A program made the translations under genes and the position numbers. DNA of 64,000 bases. Origin: Christiangramia lutea (GTDB lineage Bacteria; Bacteroidota; Bacteroidia; Flavobacteriales; Flavobacteriaceae). The stretch spans positions 558,001 through 622,000 of the forward strand of contig NZ_JAKVTV010000002.1 of NCBI RefSeq assembly GCF_022489035.1. The letters are read 5' to 3'. Of this stretch, positions 15,845 to 25,700 are shown in pieces. Below the pieces are notes generated by a model. The model made no database searches, was not told the origin of the DNA, and saw nothing but the letters and a program-made list of their open reading frames with translations. Numbering within the stretch: position 1 is the stretch's first letter; every line of letters starts with the position of its first letter.

Positions 15845-17946
15845 TATTCCTGAATATCTGTTTTTCTTAAATAGTAATCATACAAGGCGAACTGAGATCT
15901 AATTTTAGGCCCTTTGCTTTCCCGGTAAGGATTTTCCATCCCACGACAATGGTTCCTCGCCTTCACATTATCATTCCAGCTTATATCGAAAGTTTCAATT
16001 AGCTCCTGTTTAATATCTTCATCATATATAGGACAGGAAATCTCTACGCGCTGATCAAGGTTTCGGGTCATGAAATCTGCAGATGAAATATAAACTTTGG
16101 TGTTCTCATTATTTTCAAAAATGAAAACACGGGGATGTTCCAGAAATTTATCCACGATACTAATAGCTTCAATATTTTCACTCAATCCCTGCACTCCTGG
16201 CACCAGACAACAGATTCCTCTCACCAGTAATTTGATCTTCACCCCTGCTTTGCTAGCCGTATAAAGTTTTTCAATTATACCGTAATCTGAAAGGCTGTTT
16301 AATTTTAAACGTATACCTGAAGGTTTACCATTCTTAGCATTATCTATTTCATTCTGAATAAGATTATAAATTACATTCCTGGTATAATGAGGAGAAACAA
16401 TAAGATGCTTGTATTTATTTACCTTATAATTAGTTTCAAAGAAGTCGAATACCATATTCACTTCCTTTAGAATTTCAGGATCTGCAGTAAAGAGTGTATA
16501 ATCTGTATAGACCCTAGAGGTGTTTTCATTAAAGTTACCAGTACTTATAAACCCATATCTTTTGAGCTTTCCTTCCTCTTCCCTTTCGATCACACAGGTT
16601 TTACAATGCACTTTAAGGCCGGGTACCCCAAAAATTAGGTTCACACCTTCTTCCTGCATCTGTTCTGCATACCTGATATTCGCCACCTCATCGAATCTCG
16701 CTCTTAGTTCAATTTGTACGGTAACTTTTTTACCATTCTTTACAGCATTGATCAATGAACTGGCGATATGTGAGATCTTTGCCAGCCTGTAAATTGTAAT
16801 TTTTATGGTCTTAACTTTTGGATCCAGTGCAGCTTCCCTCAAAAACTTCACCACATAAGCAAAGCTTTGATAAGGGGTATATAGAAGATAATCCTTATTC
16901 GCTATACCTTTCAATACACTTGTTTGAAGTATAAGTCCAGGAATTGGTAAAGGTTCCCTTACTTCATACTGAAGTTCTTCCTTTCCAAGACTTGGAAAAT
17001 CCATATAATCCCTTCTATTATGGTAACGACCACCGGGAATGATACTATCTGTAGAATCAATTCCCATTTTATTCATTAAATAGGTAAGGGTATCGCTATC
17101 GATATTTTTATCGTAAACAAATCTCACCGGGTCTCCTTTAATTCTATCTTTAACGCTATCTGAAATCTTTTCAATAAAACTCTTACTAAGGTCACTGTCC
17201 AGGTCCAGCTCAGCATCACGGGTGATCTTAATCATATGTGCTGAAAGACTTTCGTATTTAAAAATATTGAAAATTGTACTGAGGTTATATCGAATAAGGT
17301 CATCGAGCAGAATGATATATTGCCTTCCATTTTCTTCCGGAAGGATCACAAAGCGTTCAATATTCCTGGGAATTTCAATAAGAACGAATCTCTTCTCCTT
17401 TTCTTCACGATTCATGATCTTTTTAATTCCCTGAGAAGGTTTCTTTTCTTCAGCCATTACCATTTTCACTGCAAGATAGGCTGCGCTATCCTTAAGTGAA
17501 GGCATTTCAGGTAGGTCGTTCAGAATAATGGTAACCAGCGCAGGACTTACCTTGCTTAGGAAAAAATTCTTAATGAACTCTTTCTGATTCTGAGTTACCT
17601 GATTCTCATCAATGATATGAATGTTTTGAACTTTCAGCTTGGTTTGAATATCATCGAGAATTTTCAAACTTTCAGACTGCTGATCGATCACGATTTTAGT
17701 GATCTCTTCCAGTAACTTATTTGCCTTTATCCCGCCAAGAACTTTTCTTCCCGCTTTTCCCGCTAGATCAATTCTCTTCACGGTAGCATAACGGACTTTG
17801 AAAAATTCATCCAGGTTATTGGAAAAAATCCCTAAAAATCTAAGTCTTTCTATTAAAGGAACGGTTTCATCTGCAGCCTCTTGTAAAACCCTGGCATTAA
17901 AAGACAGCCAGCTCAATTCTCTGTTTATATAACGTTTTTCGGCCAT
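15844..17946 (-). CDS. ppk1: polyphosphate kinase 1
   Basis: This 700-residue enzyme reversibly transfers the ATP gamma phosphate to polyphosphate. The N-terminal domain starts YINRELSWLSFNARVLQEA. The phospholipase-D-like catalytic domains carry VQIELRARFDEVANIRYAEQ and the autophosphorylated histidine in GVPGLKVHCKTCVIE, with a second conserved His in IVSPHYTRN. Length is normal. It is the third gene of pdxH-sixA-ppk1-ppx on the minus strand, 5 bp after sixA. Confidence 0.96.
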   Translation of the reverse strand: MAEKRYINRELSWLSFNARVLQEAADETVPLIERLRFLGIFSNNLDEFFKVRYATVKRIDLAGKAGRKVLGGIKANKLLEEITKIVIDQQSESLKILDDIQTKLKVQNIHIIDENQVTQNQKEFIKNFFLSKVSPALVTIILNDLPEMPSLKDSAAYLAVKMVMAEEKKPSQGIKKIMNREEKEKRFVLIEIPRNIERFVILPEENGRQYIILLDDLIRYNLSTIFNIFKYESLSAHMIKITRDAELDLDSDLSKSFIEKISDSVKDRIKGDPVRFVYDKNIDSDTLTYLMNKMGIDSTDSIIPGGRYHNRRDYMDFPSLGKEELQYEVREPLPIPGLILQTSVLKGIANKDYLLYTPYQSFAYVVKFLREAALDPKVKTIKITIYRLAKISHIASSLINAVKNGKKVTVQIELRARFDEVANIRYAEQMQEEGVNLIFGVPGLKVHCKTCVIEREEEGKLKRYGFISTGNFNENTSRVYTDYTLFTADPEILKEVNMVFDFFETNYKVNKYKHLIVSPHYTRNVIYNLIQNEIDNAKNGKPSGIRLKLNSLSDYGIIEKLYTASKAGVKIKLLVRGICCLVPGVQGLSENIEAISIVDKFLEHPRVFIFENNENTKVYISSADFMTRNLDQRVEISCPIYDEDIKQELIETFDISWNDNVKARNHCRGMENPYRESKGPKIRSQFALYDYYLRKTDIQE

Positions 17947-17951
17947 AGGCT

Positions 17952-18437
17952 TTATCGGAGATTTTTTGGCAATAGGGTTAGAATTGTTTTGCCTTTACGG
18001 ATATCTTGCCAGGAATCTACATCAAAATCTATAACGCATAAACCTGTAGTTGGTAGATTGTCCATTTTCTTATCTCCTAATGAATTCACCAATATGGTCA
18101 TGGCTGGATTATGCCCGAATACAACAAGCTGGTCTTTATCCCCAGAATATGACTGGATGATGGAAAGTAATTCATTCTGATTAAAAGTATAAAGCTCTTC
18201 CTTTACCTCAAAATCCTGATCTGCTACCTTGAGCCTTTCCTTGAATAACCTGGCAGTTTCGTTTGCTCTAACGGCATAGCTACTCCAAAATTGTGCGCCT
18301 CCCTCGTAAAAATGATCAAGAGCATTTAAAACTACCTCGGCATCATTATAAGCTCTTTTCTTTAATGGTCTTTTATGATCTGGTAGATCATTGTCCCAGG
18401 ATGATTTTCCGTGTCTAACTAAGATTAATCTTTTCAT
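17952..18437 (-). CDS. sixA: SixA-like histidine phosphatase
   Basis: A 161-residue member of the histidine phosphatase superfamily. It begins KRLILVRHGKSSWDN with the catalytic RHG, has an Arg at the phosphate pocket (SYAVRANETARLF) and the second catalytic His in LVVFGHNPAMTIL. Size and motifs fit the SixA branch, which dephosphorylates phosphohistidine on proteins. The adjacent ppk1, whose mechanism uses phosphohistidine, makes the pairing notable, but the substrate is not known. It is 3 bp downstream of pdxH. Confidence 0.88.
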   Translation of the reverse strand: MKRLILVRHGKSSWDNDLPDHKRPLKKRAYNDAEVVLNALDHFYEGGAQFWSSYAVRANETARLFKERLKVADQDFEVKEELYTFNQNELLSIIQSYSGDKDQLVVFGHNPAMTILVNSLGDKKMDNLPTTGLCVIDFDVDSWQDIRKGKTILTLLPKNLR

Positions 18438-18440
18438 AAA

Positions 18441-19085
18441 TTAAGGTGCTAGTCTTTCTATTTTCCAGTTTTCTTCTTTTCTGGAAAATTGTATTCTGTC
18501 GTGTAATCTGCTTTTTCGTCCCTGCCAGAATTCAAAACTTATTGGTTTTATCAGGTAGCCTCCCCAGTGATCTGGCTTAGGAACTTCACCATCTTTGTAC
18601 TTCTTCTCCATTTCAGCTAAACGCTTTTCAAGATAATTACGGGAAGGAATCACAGAGCTTTGATCTGATGCATTAGCTCCTAGCTGGCTTCCGCGGGGAC
18701 GGGATTGAAAATATTCTATGGAGTCTGTCTCAGGTAATTTTGTAGCTTCCCCCTGAATTATAATTTGCTTTTCCAGGGATGGCCAGAAAAAAGAGATACA
18801 ACATTTCGGATTTTCATCCAAATCCTTACCCTTCTGAGAATCATAATTAGTAAAAAAGGTAAACCCTTCTCTGCTGTAGCTTTTAAGAAGAACTATTCTT
18901 GATTTGGGTGCCAGGTCGTTACCAACCGTAGAAATACTCATCGCATTGGCCTCCTCCACGCTTGCTGCTTCATCGGCAAGATGGAACCAGGATTGAAATA
19001 ATTCCATTGGATCATTGGGAATTTCATTCTCCAGTAATTCCCCTTTCTCATAAGATTTTCTGTAATCCTTAAGGTCTTTTTGCAT
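18441..19085 (-). CDS. pdxH: pyridoxamine 5'-phosphate oxidase
   Basis: The 214-residue FMN enzyme makes pyridoxal 5'-phosphate from the pyridoxine or pyridoxamine phosphates. Recognisable parts are MQKDLKDYRKSYEKGELLE, PMELFQSWFHLA, SRIVLLKSYSREGFTFFTNY, SFFWPSLEKQIIIQG and the C-terminal WQGRKSRLHDRIQFSR with the substrate-binding RLHDR. Length is typical. It is the first gene of the minus-strand operon that continues with sixA, ppk1 and ppx. Confidence 0.96.
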   Translation of the reverse strand: MQKDLKDYRKSYEKGELLENEIPNDPMELFQSWFHLADEAASVEEANAMSISTVGNDLAPKSRIVLLKSYSREGFTFFTNYDSQKGKDLDENPKCCISFFWPSLEKQIIIQGEATKLPETDSIEYFQSRPRGSQLGANASDQSSVIPSRNYLEKRLAEMEKKYKDGEVPKPDHWGGYLIKPISFEFWQGRKSRLHDRIQFSRKEENWKIERLAP

Positions 19086-19723
19086 TGTTGACGGATAGTT
19101 TCATGCAATTTACGAGAATAATATACAAGGTTGAAATGTTTTTAACCTAATTCCGTTCTTGGTTTGAATTCCTGATAATTACTAATATAATTAGACAGTA
19201 TATTAGGGTTTCCACCTAAAGAATTAACTTCCAATAAGCTAAGGAATTCTTGTAAAACTTGGTTAAAACAATTTCATCGCTTTTAATTACTTCTACAATT
19301 TATTTCTTGACTATTTATAGGGGATTTCCCTAGGCAGAAATCTAAAATTCCTACAAAATTCCTACAAATTTGTAGGTAATTTAACATCCGTTTAGAGTTT
19401 GGGTTCCAAATTTTTATGTCTTTAAACGAGAATAAATCACGTTATATCTAATAATTCCAATATCCTATTAATTAGCCAATTGTAAATTCTAATTTTACCT
19501 CAGAATAACACCAAATAGAGTCACCCCCACATTACTTCTATTGGTAATTCCTCAAGATTACCCGGTGTTTTACCCTTTGATTATTTACTGAGTTCCCCAA
19601 ATCAGACTAAGCTGACTTTCTCTGAAGGTCAAATTTATTGAAATGATATTACCCGGAAGGGAGATAAAAAATTTGTTATATCTAAACATAACTGATATGA
19701 TTTGGAAAACTACTAATTCTGAA
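19086..19723. other. long non-coding region between pdxH and the giant HYR gene
   Basis: Roughly 600 bp with no convincing gene. It must hold the divergent promoters of pdxH (minus) and the adhesin (plus). I see an operator-like cluster at 19347-19376, several AT-rich tracts and no perfect TAnnTTTG at a good distance from either start. A frame continuous with the adhesin is open from 19643 but is probably not translated at its very 5' end. Confidence 0.6.
19347..19376. promoter_or_regulatory. direct repeats plus 16-bp palindrome, putative operator
   Basis: ATTCCTACAAA occurs twice in tandem (19347-19357 and 19358-19368). The second copy runs into the perfect palindrome CCTACAAATTTGTAGG (19361-19376). 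The cluster lies about 270-350 bp upstream of the adhesin start candidates and 260-290 bp upstream of pdxH. It is a likely protein-binding site; the regulator is unknown. Confidence 0.45.
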
Positions 19724-22700
19724 ATGTTTCATCATAAGCCGGTTACCTATAAAAGAAAAGGTGGCTTATTGTATGATATTACCTCCAGAAACATACTCTC
19801 ATTTGTATGTTTTTTAGGTCTTCTGCTTACCTCTTTCAATTCCAAAGGTCAGGAAGCAAGTGTAATAGAAGGTGATGATTGTATCACTTTCGATAGCTGT
19901 CCTGTAGATCAAAGTGTTTGTGCAGATGCTATAGAAGATGGGGTTTCCGGAGCTTATATAAACTGGGAAAGGCCACTTATCTCGCAAACCTGTGTAGGTG
20001 ATGGAAGTACTGGAAATTTCCAGATGCTTTTTGAATTGAACGAAACTTTACTAGGTAGAGACTGTTGGGATTTTAACTACGTTCAACGTGTAGGTACAGA
20101 TGGAGGATACGTAAAATTATTTAGTAGTAATGATGCTGCAGGCACAAAAGAATCTACGATCACTACTCCTTATTTGATACTTGATGATAACGCTGAAACT
20201 TCTATTCAGGTTAAATATGATAACGGCACCTATTTCGTTAGTCTTATTCTTATTGATGAAAATGACGTTGAGATTCCTAGTGGCGGACCTATTCAGGTTA
20301 CTGCTTCTCAGGACACCTATACATTCAACACGAATAACCTGAATGACGAAACCGGAATTTACAGGTTGAAATATGTATTTAACTATATCGGTGGAAAACC
20401 TTCCAATGCCAATACTGGTGATACCGTGATCGCGGTAGACGGTATCCTGAATGAAAACGATAATTGCGCAGCAGGTGTAGATTTTACTGTAACCGGCCCT
20501 ACTACCGGGTTTTATCCCGTTGGATCTCATGACCTGCAATATGTTGCTACTTATACAGCACCAGATGGAACTATTAAAAGAAAGACCTGTAGCTTCAATA
20601 TCACCATTGGTGACACCCCTGCGGCACCCACACCTACCACTAATCCAATAGTAGAGTGCGCTGCTGAATCGATTCAGACCTTAGATGCAAATGATGCCTT
20701 CGCAAATTCTTCAGACCTTGTTTGGTATGATGCAGCAAGTGGAGGAAATGCAGTCGCCTCTCCAACCATTAATAGCGTTGGAACTGCCACTTATTACGCA
20801 GAAAGAGTTTCAGGTACTTGTCCAAGTAACGGTAGAACAGCTATAACCCTGACCATAAATCCAACTCCGGCAGCGCCAGTTGTAAATTCAACTACCAATA
20901 CTACCTGTGGTCTGGATAATGGAGCCATTAATTTCCAAACCGTATCTGGATTAACTTATACCCTAACCGACGAATTTAATAACTCATATTCTCATAATTC
21001 GGGAGTTTATTCAAATTTAACTGCGGGTAATTATAGTTTGACTGCCAGCAATCCAGATTGTGATTCTGAAGTTACTCCAGTTACGATTACAGCTACTGAC
21101 GATACCACAAATCCAACACTTTCGATTTCCGGAAATATATCTGAAAATTCAGATTCAGGATCATGTTCTGCAAATATCAATATTCCAGATGTAAGCTTCA
21201 GTGACAACTGTTCTGGTGCGACCCTTTCCTGGACGATGAACGGAGCAGTTACTGCGAATGGAAACGGGCAAATAGGATCATATACTTTTAACGTTGGAGA
21301 AACAACTATTCAATACACAGTTTCTGATGCTTCCAGTAATTCGATTTCAAATTCTTTAACTGTAACTGTAACCGATAATGAAATCCCGGTTATAGCTTCA
21401 GTTTCAGCAATAAACGAAAATGCTCATGCTAATTCTTGCGGAGCGCTCCTTAACATCGTGGCTCCAACAGCAACAGATAATTGCTCAATTGGTGCTGTTA
21501 CTGGTACAAGAGATGACGGAGCAGCCCTTAACGAACTATTTCCAGTAGGAACAACTACCATTACATGGAATGTAGATGACGTGAATGGAAACTCAGCTAC
21601 ACCAGTTGTCCAAACTGTAAAAATTACCGATACTCAATTACCTGTGATCACCTGTCCAGGTGGAATTACTGAAAATACCGCCGACGGAGAGAATTTTGCA
21701 GTAGTTAATTATAACGAACCATCTTTTAGTGATAACTGCGATGTATCTATTACCAGGATCGCAGGACCTGCTTCAGGATCTAATTTCCCTAAAGGCGTTA
21801 CAACGATTACCTATGAAGCTGAGGATGCTTCAGGAAATAAAGCTACCTGTAGTTTTACAGTTACTGTTAACGATTCAGAGAATCCTACCATAAACTGTCC
21901 TGCCAGTATAACCCAGGGAGTAGATGTAGACAATTGTAGCGCAGTGGTAACTTATGAACTACCAACCGCTGACGATAACTCTGGAAATGTAACCATGTCT
22001 AGGATCTCCGGACCTGCTTCAGGTTCCACATTCCCGGTTGGGGTTACTCCAATTACCTATAGAGCTACAGACGAGGATAATAATTTCGTGGAATGTACTT
22101 TTACTGTAACAGTTCTGGACGATCAGCTTCCAACAATAGATTCAAAAGATAAGATTACAGTAAATAATGATCCTGGAATTTGTGGGGCCGTAGTAATGTT
22201 CTCTACACCTGCTGCAGATGATAATTGTCCTTCTCTAACTATTGAACGTACAGCTGGGCCTTCCTCAGGATCTGTATTCCAGGTAGGAACCACTACGGTT
22301 ACTTTCAGAGCTACAGATGGAGCTGGAAATACCGTTTCAACGAGTTTTGAAGTTGAAGTGATCGATAATGAAGATCCGGTAATCACTCAATATTCCAATA
22401 TAATAAGTAGTAACGATACCGATGCCTGCGGGGCAATTGTAACTTTCGACGCTCCAACGGTTAATGATAATTGCGGAATTTCAAGTCTAACTCAAACCCA
22501 AGGTCTAAGCTCAGGTTCTGAATTCCCAATTGGCACCACTCCCGTAAGTTTTACAGCCATAGACATTTATGGAAATTCATCCACCATGACCTTTGATGTT
22601 ATTGTTAGTGATGACCAGGATCCTGTTATCAGCTGTCCGAATACGATCAACATAAATACTGAGGATGGAGAGGAATATGCTGTGGTTAATTACAATAATG

Positions 22701-25700
22701 CGACAGCTACAGATAACTGTTCAGTTACAGTACAGAAGATCTCAGGTCCAGATTCAGGATCTCAATTCCCAATAGGAACCACTACGATTACCTTTGAGGC
22801 TACAGATGCTTCAGGAAATACAGCTGAGTGTAGTTTTGATATTGTTGTAAGTGACAACGAAGCACCGGAAATTGATTGTCCTGATAATATAGTTCAAACT
22901 AACGATATCGCTAGCTGTGACGCCATAGTAACTTTTACTACACCAACCTTTAGCGACAATTCAGGCGACGTCAATATCTCTCAAACTGCGGGCCCTGCTT
23001 CTGGAGAAGAATTTCCGGTGGGAACTACTACCGTGAGCTTTAGAGTTACAGATGCGGCAGGCAACCAGGCTAGTTGTAGTTTCAACGTAACTATAGAAGA
23101 TGACCAGGCACCTGAAATTGCAGATATGCCAGATATCATTGAGAATAATGATAATGGAATCTGCGGAGCTTTTATAAACTTCAATCCACCTGTTGTTGAT
23201 GATAATTGTGGAATTGAAAGCCTTGAAATAACCAAAGGTTTTACTTCCGGCTCAAGGTTCCCTGTTGGTGAAACCACTGTGGAATATACGGTTACCGACG
23301 TAAATGGCAACATTGCTACAACAGAGTTCACAGTAACTATCGTAGATGTTGAAAATCCAATGATTACCTGTAGAGGAGACCTCTCGGTAAACGCTTCAGA
23401 AAATGAAGATTTTGCCGTAGTAACTTTTGATGACCCGATCTTTGATGATAACTGTGGTGCTGATTTAACCCAGACGGCAGGTCCTGCTTCAGGCTCAAAC
23501 TTTCCTCTTGGAACCACTACGGTGACTTTCCAGGCTCAGGATGAAGCCGGAAATATGGTAGAATGTAGTTTCGATGTAACCGTAAATGATGCTCAAGCTC
23601 CTACCATCGATTGTCCTTCAGACATAAGCCAGAATGTTGATGGGGATCTTTGTACTTCGATTGTAAATTATAGTATTCCAACCGCTACAGATAATTCCGG
23701 TGACGTAACAGTTACCCTTGAATCAGGTTTGGCTCCAGGTTCAGCTTTTCCAAAAGGAACTACCACGGTAACTTATAGAGCTACAGATAATGAAGGAAAC
23801 TTTGTTGAATGTTCTTTCGATGTGGTAATTGGAGATGACCAGGATCCTACAATCGATGATATGAACGATATCACCGTTAATAATGACGAGGGGATTTGTG
23901 GAGCAATTGTAAGTTTTGCTGGGCCAGGTGGTGATGACAATTGTACTCTGGTTAGTATAGAACGTACAGCGGGATTAGACTCAGGTTCAGAGTTCCCTGT
24001 AGGAACAACCACAGTTACCTTTACCGCTACTGACGATTCTAACAATACCACTTCTACAAGTTTTGATGTGATCGTTATAGACAATGAGGCTCCAGGTATA
24101 GTTCAGGCAGAACCTATTATGGTAGACAGTGATTCTGGAACTTGTGGTGCAATTGTGAATTATTCCACTCCGGTAGCTTCAGATAATTGCTCAGTAGAAA
24201 GTCTAATTCTAACTGATGGATTAGCTTCTGGATCTGAATTCCCAATCGGAACATCAACCGTAACTTATACTGCTACCGACGTCGCAGGAAATTCATTTGA
24301 AATGTCCTTTGATGTAATGGTTTCAGATAATGAAATGCCAGAAATATCCTGTCCTTCAGATATTAATGTAGATACGACTGATGGAGAAAGCTTCGCTGTA
24401 GTTACTTTCAGCGATGCAGCTGCTACCGATAATTGCGATGTAACAGTAGCAAAAATTGAAGGTCTAGACTCTGGGTCTCAATTCCCAATAGGAACTACTA
24501 CTATAACCTATGAAGCAACAGATGCTTCAGGTAATACTACTCAGTGTAGTTTCGATATTGTAGTTTCAGACAATGAAGATCCTGAAATCAAATGTCCGGA
24601 TAATATCTCTCAATCTGTAGATACAGATAGTTGTGATGCTCTTGTAACTTTTGATGATCCGGTTTATTCCGATAATTCAGGAATCGTAACACTTACTCAA
24701 ACCGCCGGACCGGCGTCCGGAGAAGTATTCCCTATTGGTCATACTACGGTAAGTTTTACAGCAACCGACGAAAATGGAAACTCTGTGAGCTGCAGCTTTA
24801 CTGTTACGGTTCTGGATGATCAGGATCCGGAAATTGCAGACATGGATGATATAACAGTAGATAACGATCCAGATGTTTGTGGAGCTATCGTAAACTTTTT
24901 TCCACCGGCAGCAAGTGATAACTGCAGCCTGGCAAGTTTAAGTGTTACTGAAGGCTTTGGCCCTGGATCACAATTCCCGATAGGAACAACCCTGGTAACT
25001 TATACCGCAATCGATAATGCCGGAAATTCAGCCACTTCAAGCTTCAATGTTACAGTGGTAGATGCTGAAGCTCCTACCCTTTCCTGTATTGGCGACCTTG
25101 CAGTAAGCGCGGCTGAGAATGTAGACTATGCAGTAGTTAATTTTGCAGATCCGAGCCTCAGCGATAATTGCGGAGCAACCTTAACACAAACTGAAGGACC
25201 AGTTTCGGGCTCTCAGTTCCCATTAGGCACAACCACTATTACCTTTGAAGCTATAGATAATGCGGGCAACACGTCTACCTGTAGTTTTTCAATTACTGTA
25301 AATGATTCCGAAGCACCAACAATTAACTGTCCTACAGATATTAATCAGAGCGTAGACACAGGAAGTTGTGACGCTGTAGTAAACTATACTTTACCAACTG
25401 CTTCTGATAATTCAGGAGTTGTAAATCTAAGCCTGGTTTCAGGACCAGCATCTGGTGAAAGTTTCCCATTAGGAACAACTACGGTAACCTATAGAGCTAC
25501 AGATGATGAAGGAAACTTTGTAGAGTGTTCATTCGATGTGACAATTTCAGATGACCAGGCCCCTACTATAGCTGACATGAACGATATAACCATGAATAAC
25601 GATCCGGGAGTTTGTGGTGCGGTAGTTAGTTTTGATGCTCCAATGGCTTCAGATAACTGCGAGATCGATAGCGTTACATTAACAGCCGGTCTGGATTCGG

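Noticed and set aside
19086-19723. Possible riboswitch or structured RNA in the long gap before the adhesin
   Set aside because: No conserved aptamer-like sequence or long helix was recognised beyond short palindromes; the region looks like AT-rich promoter DNA.
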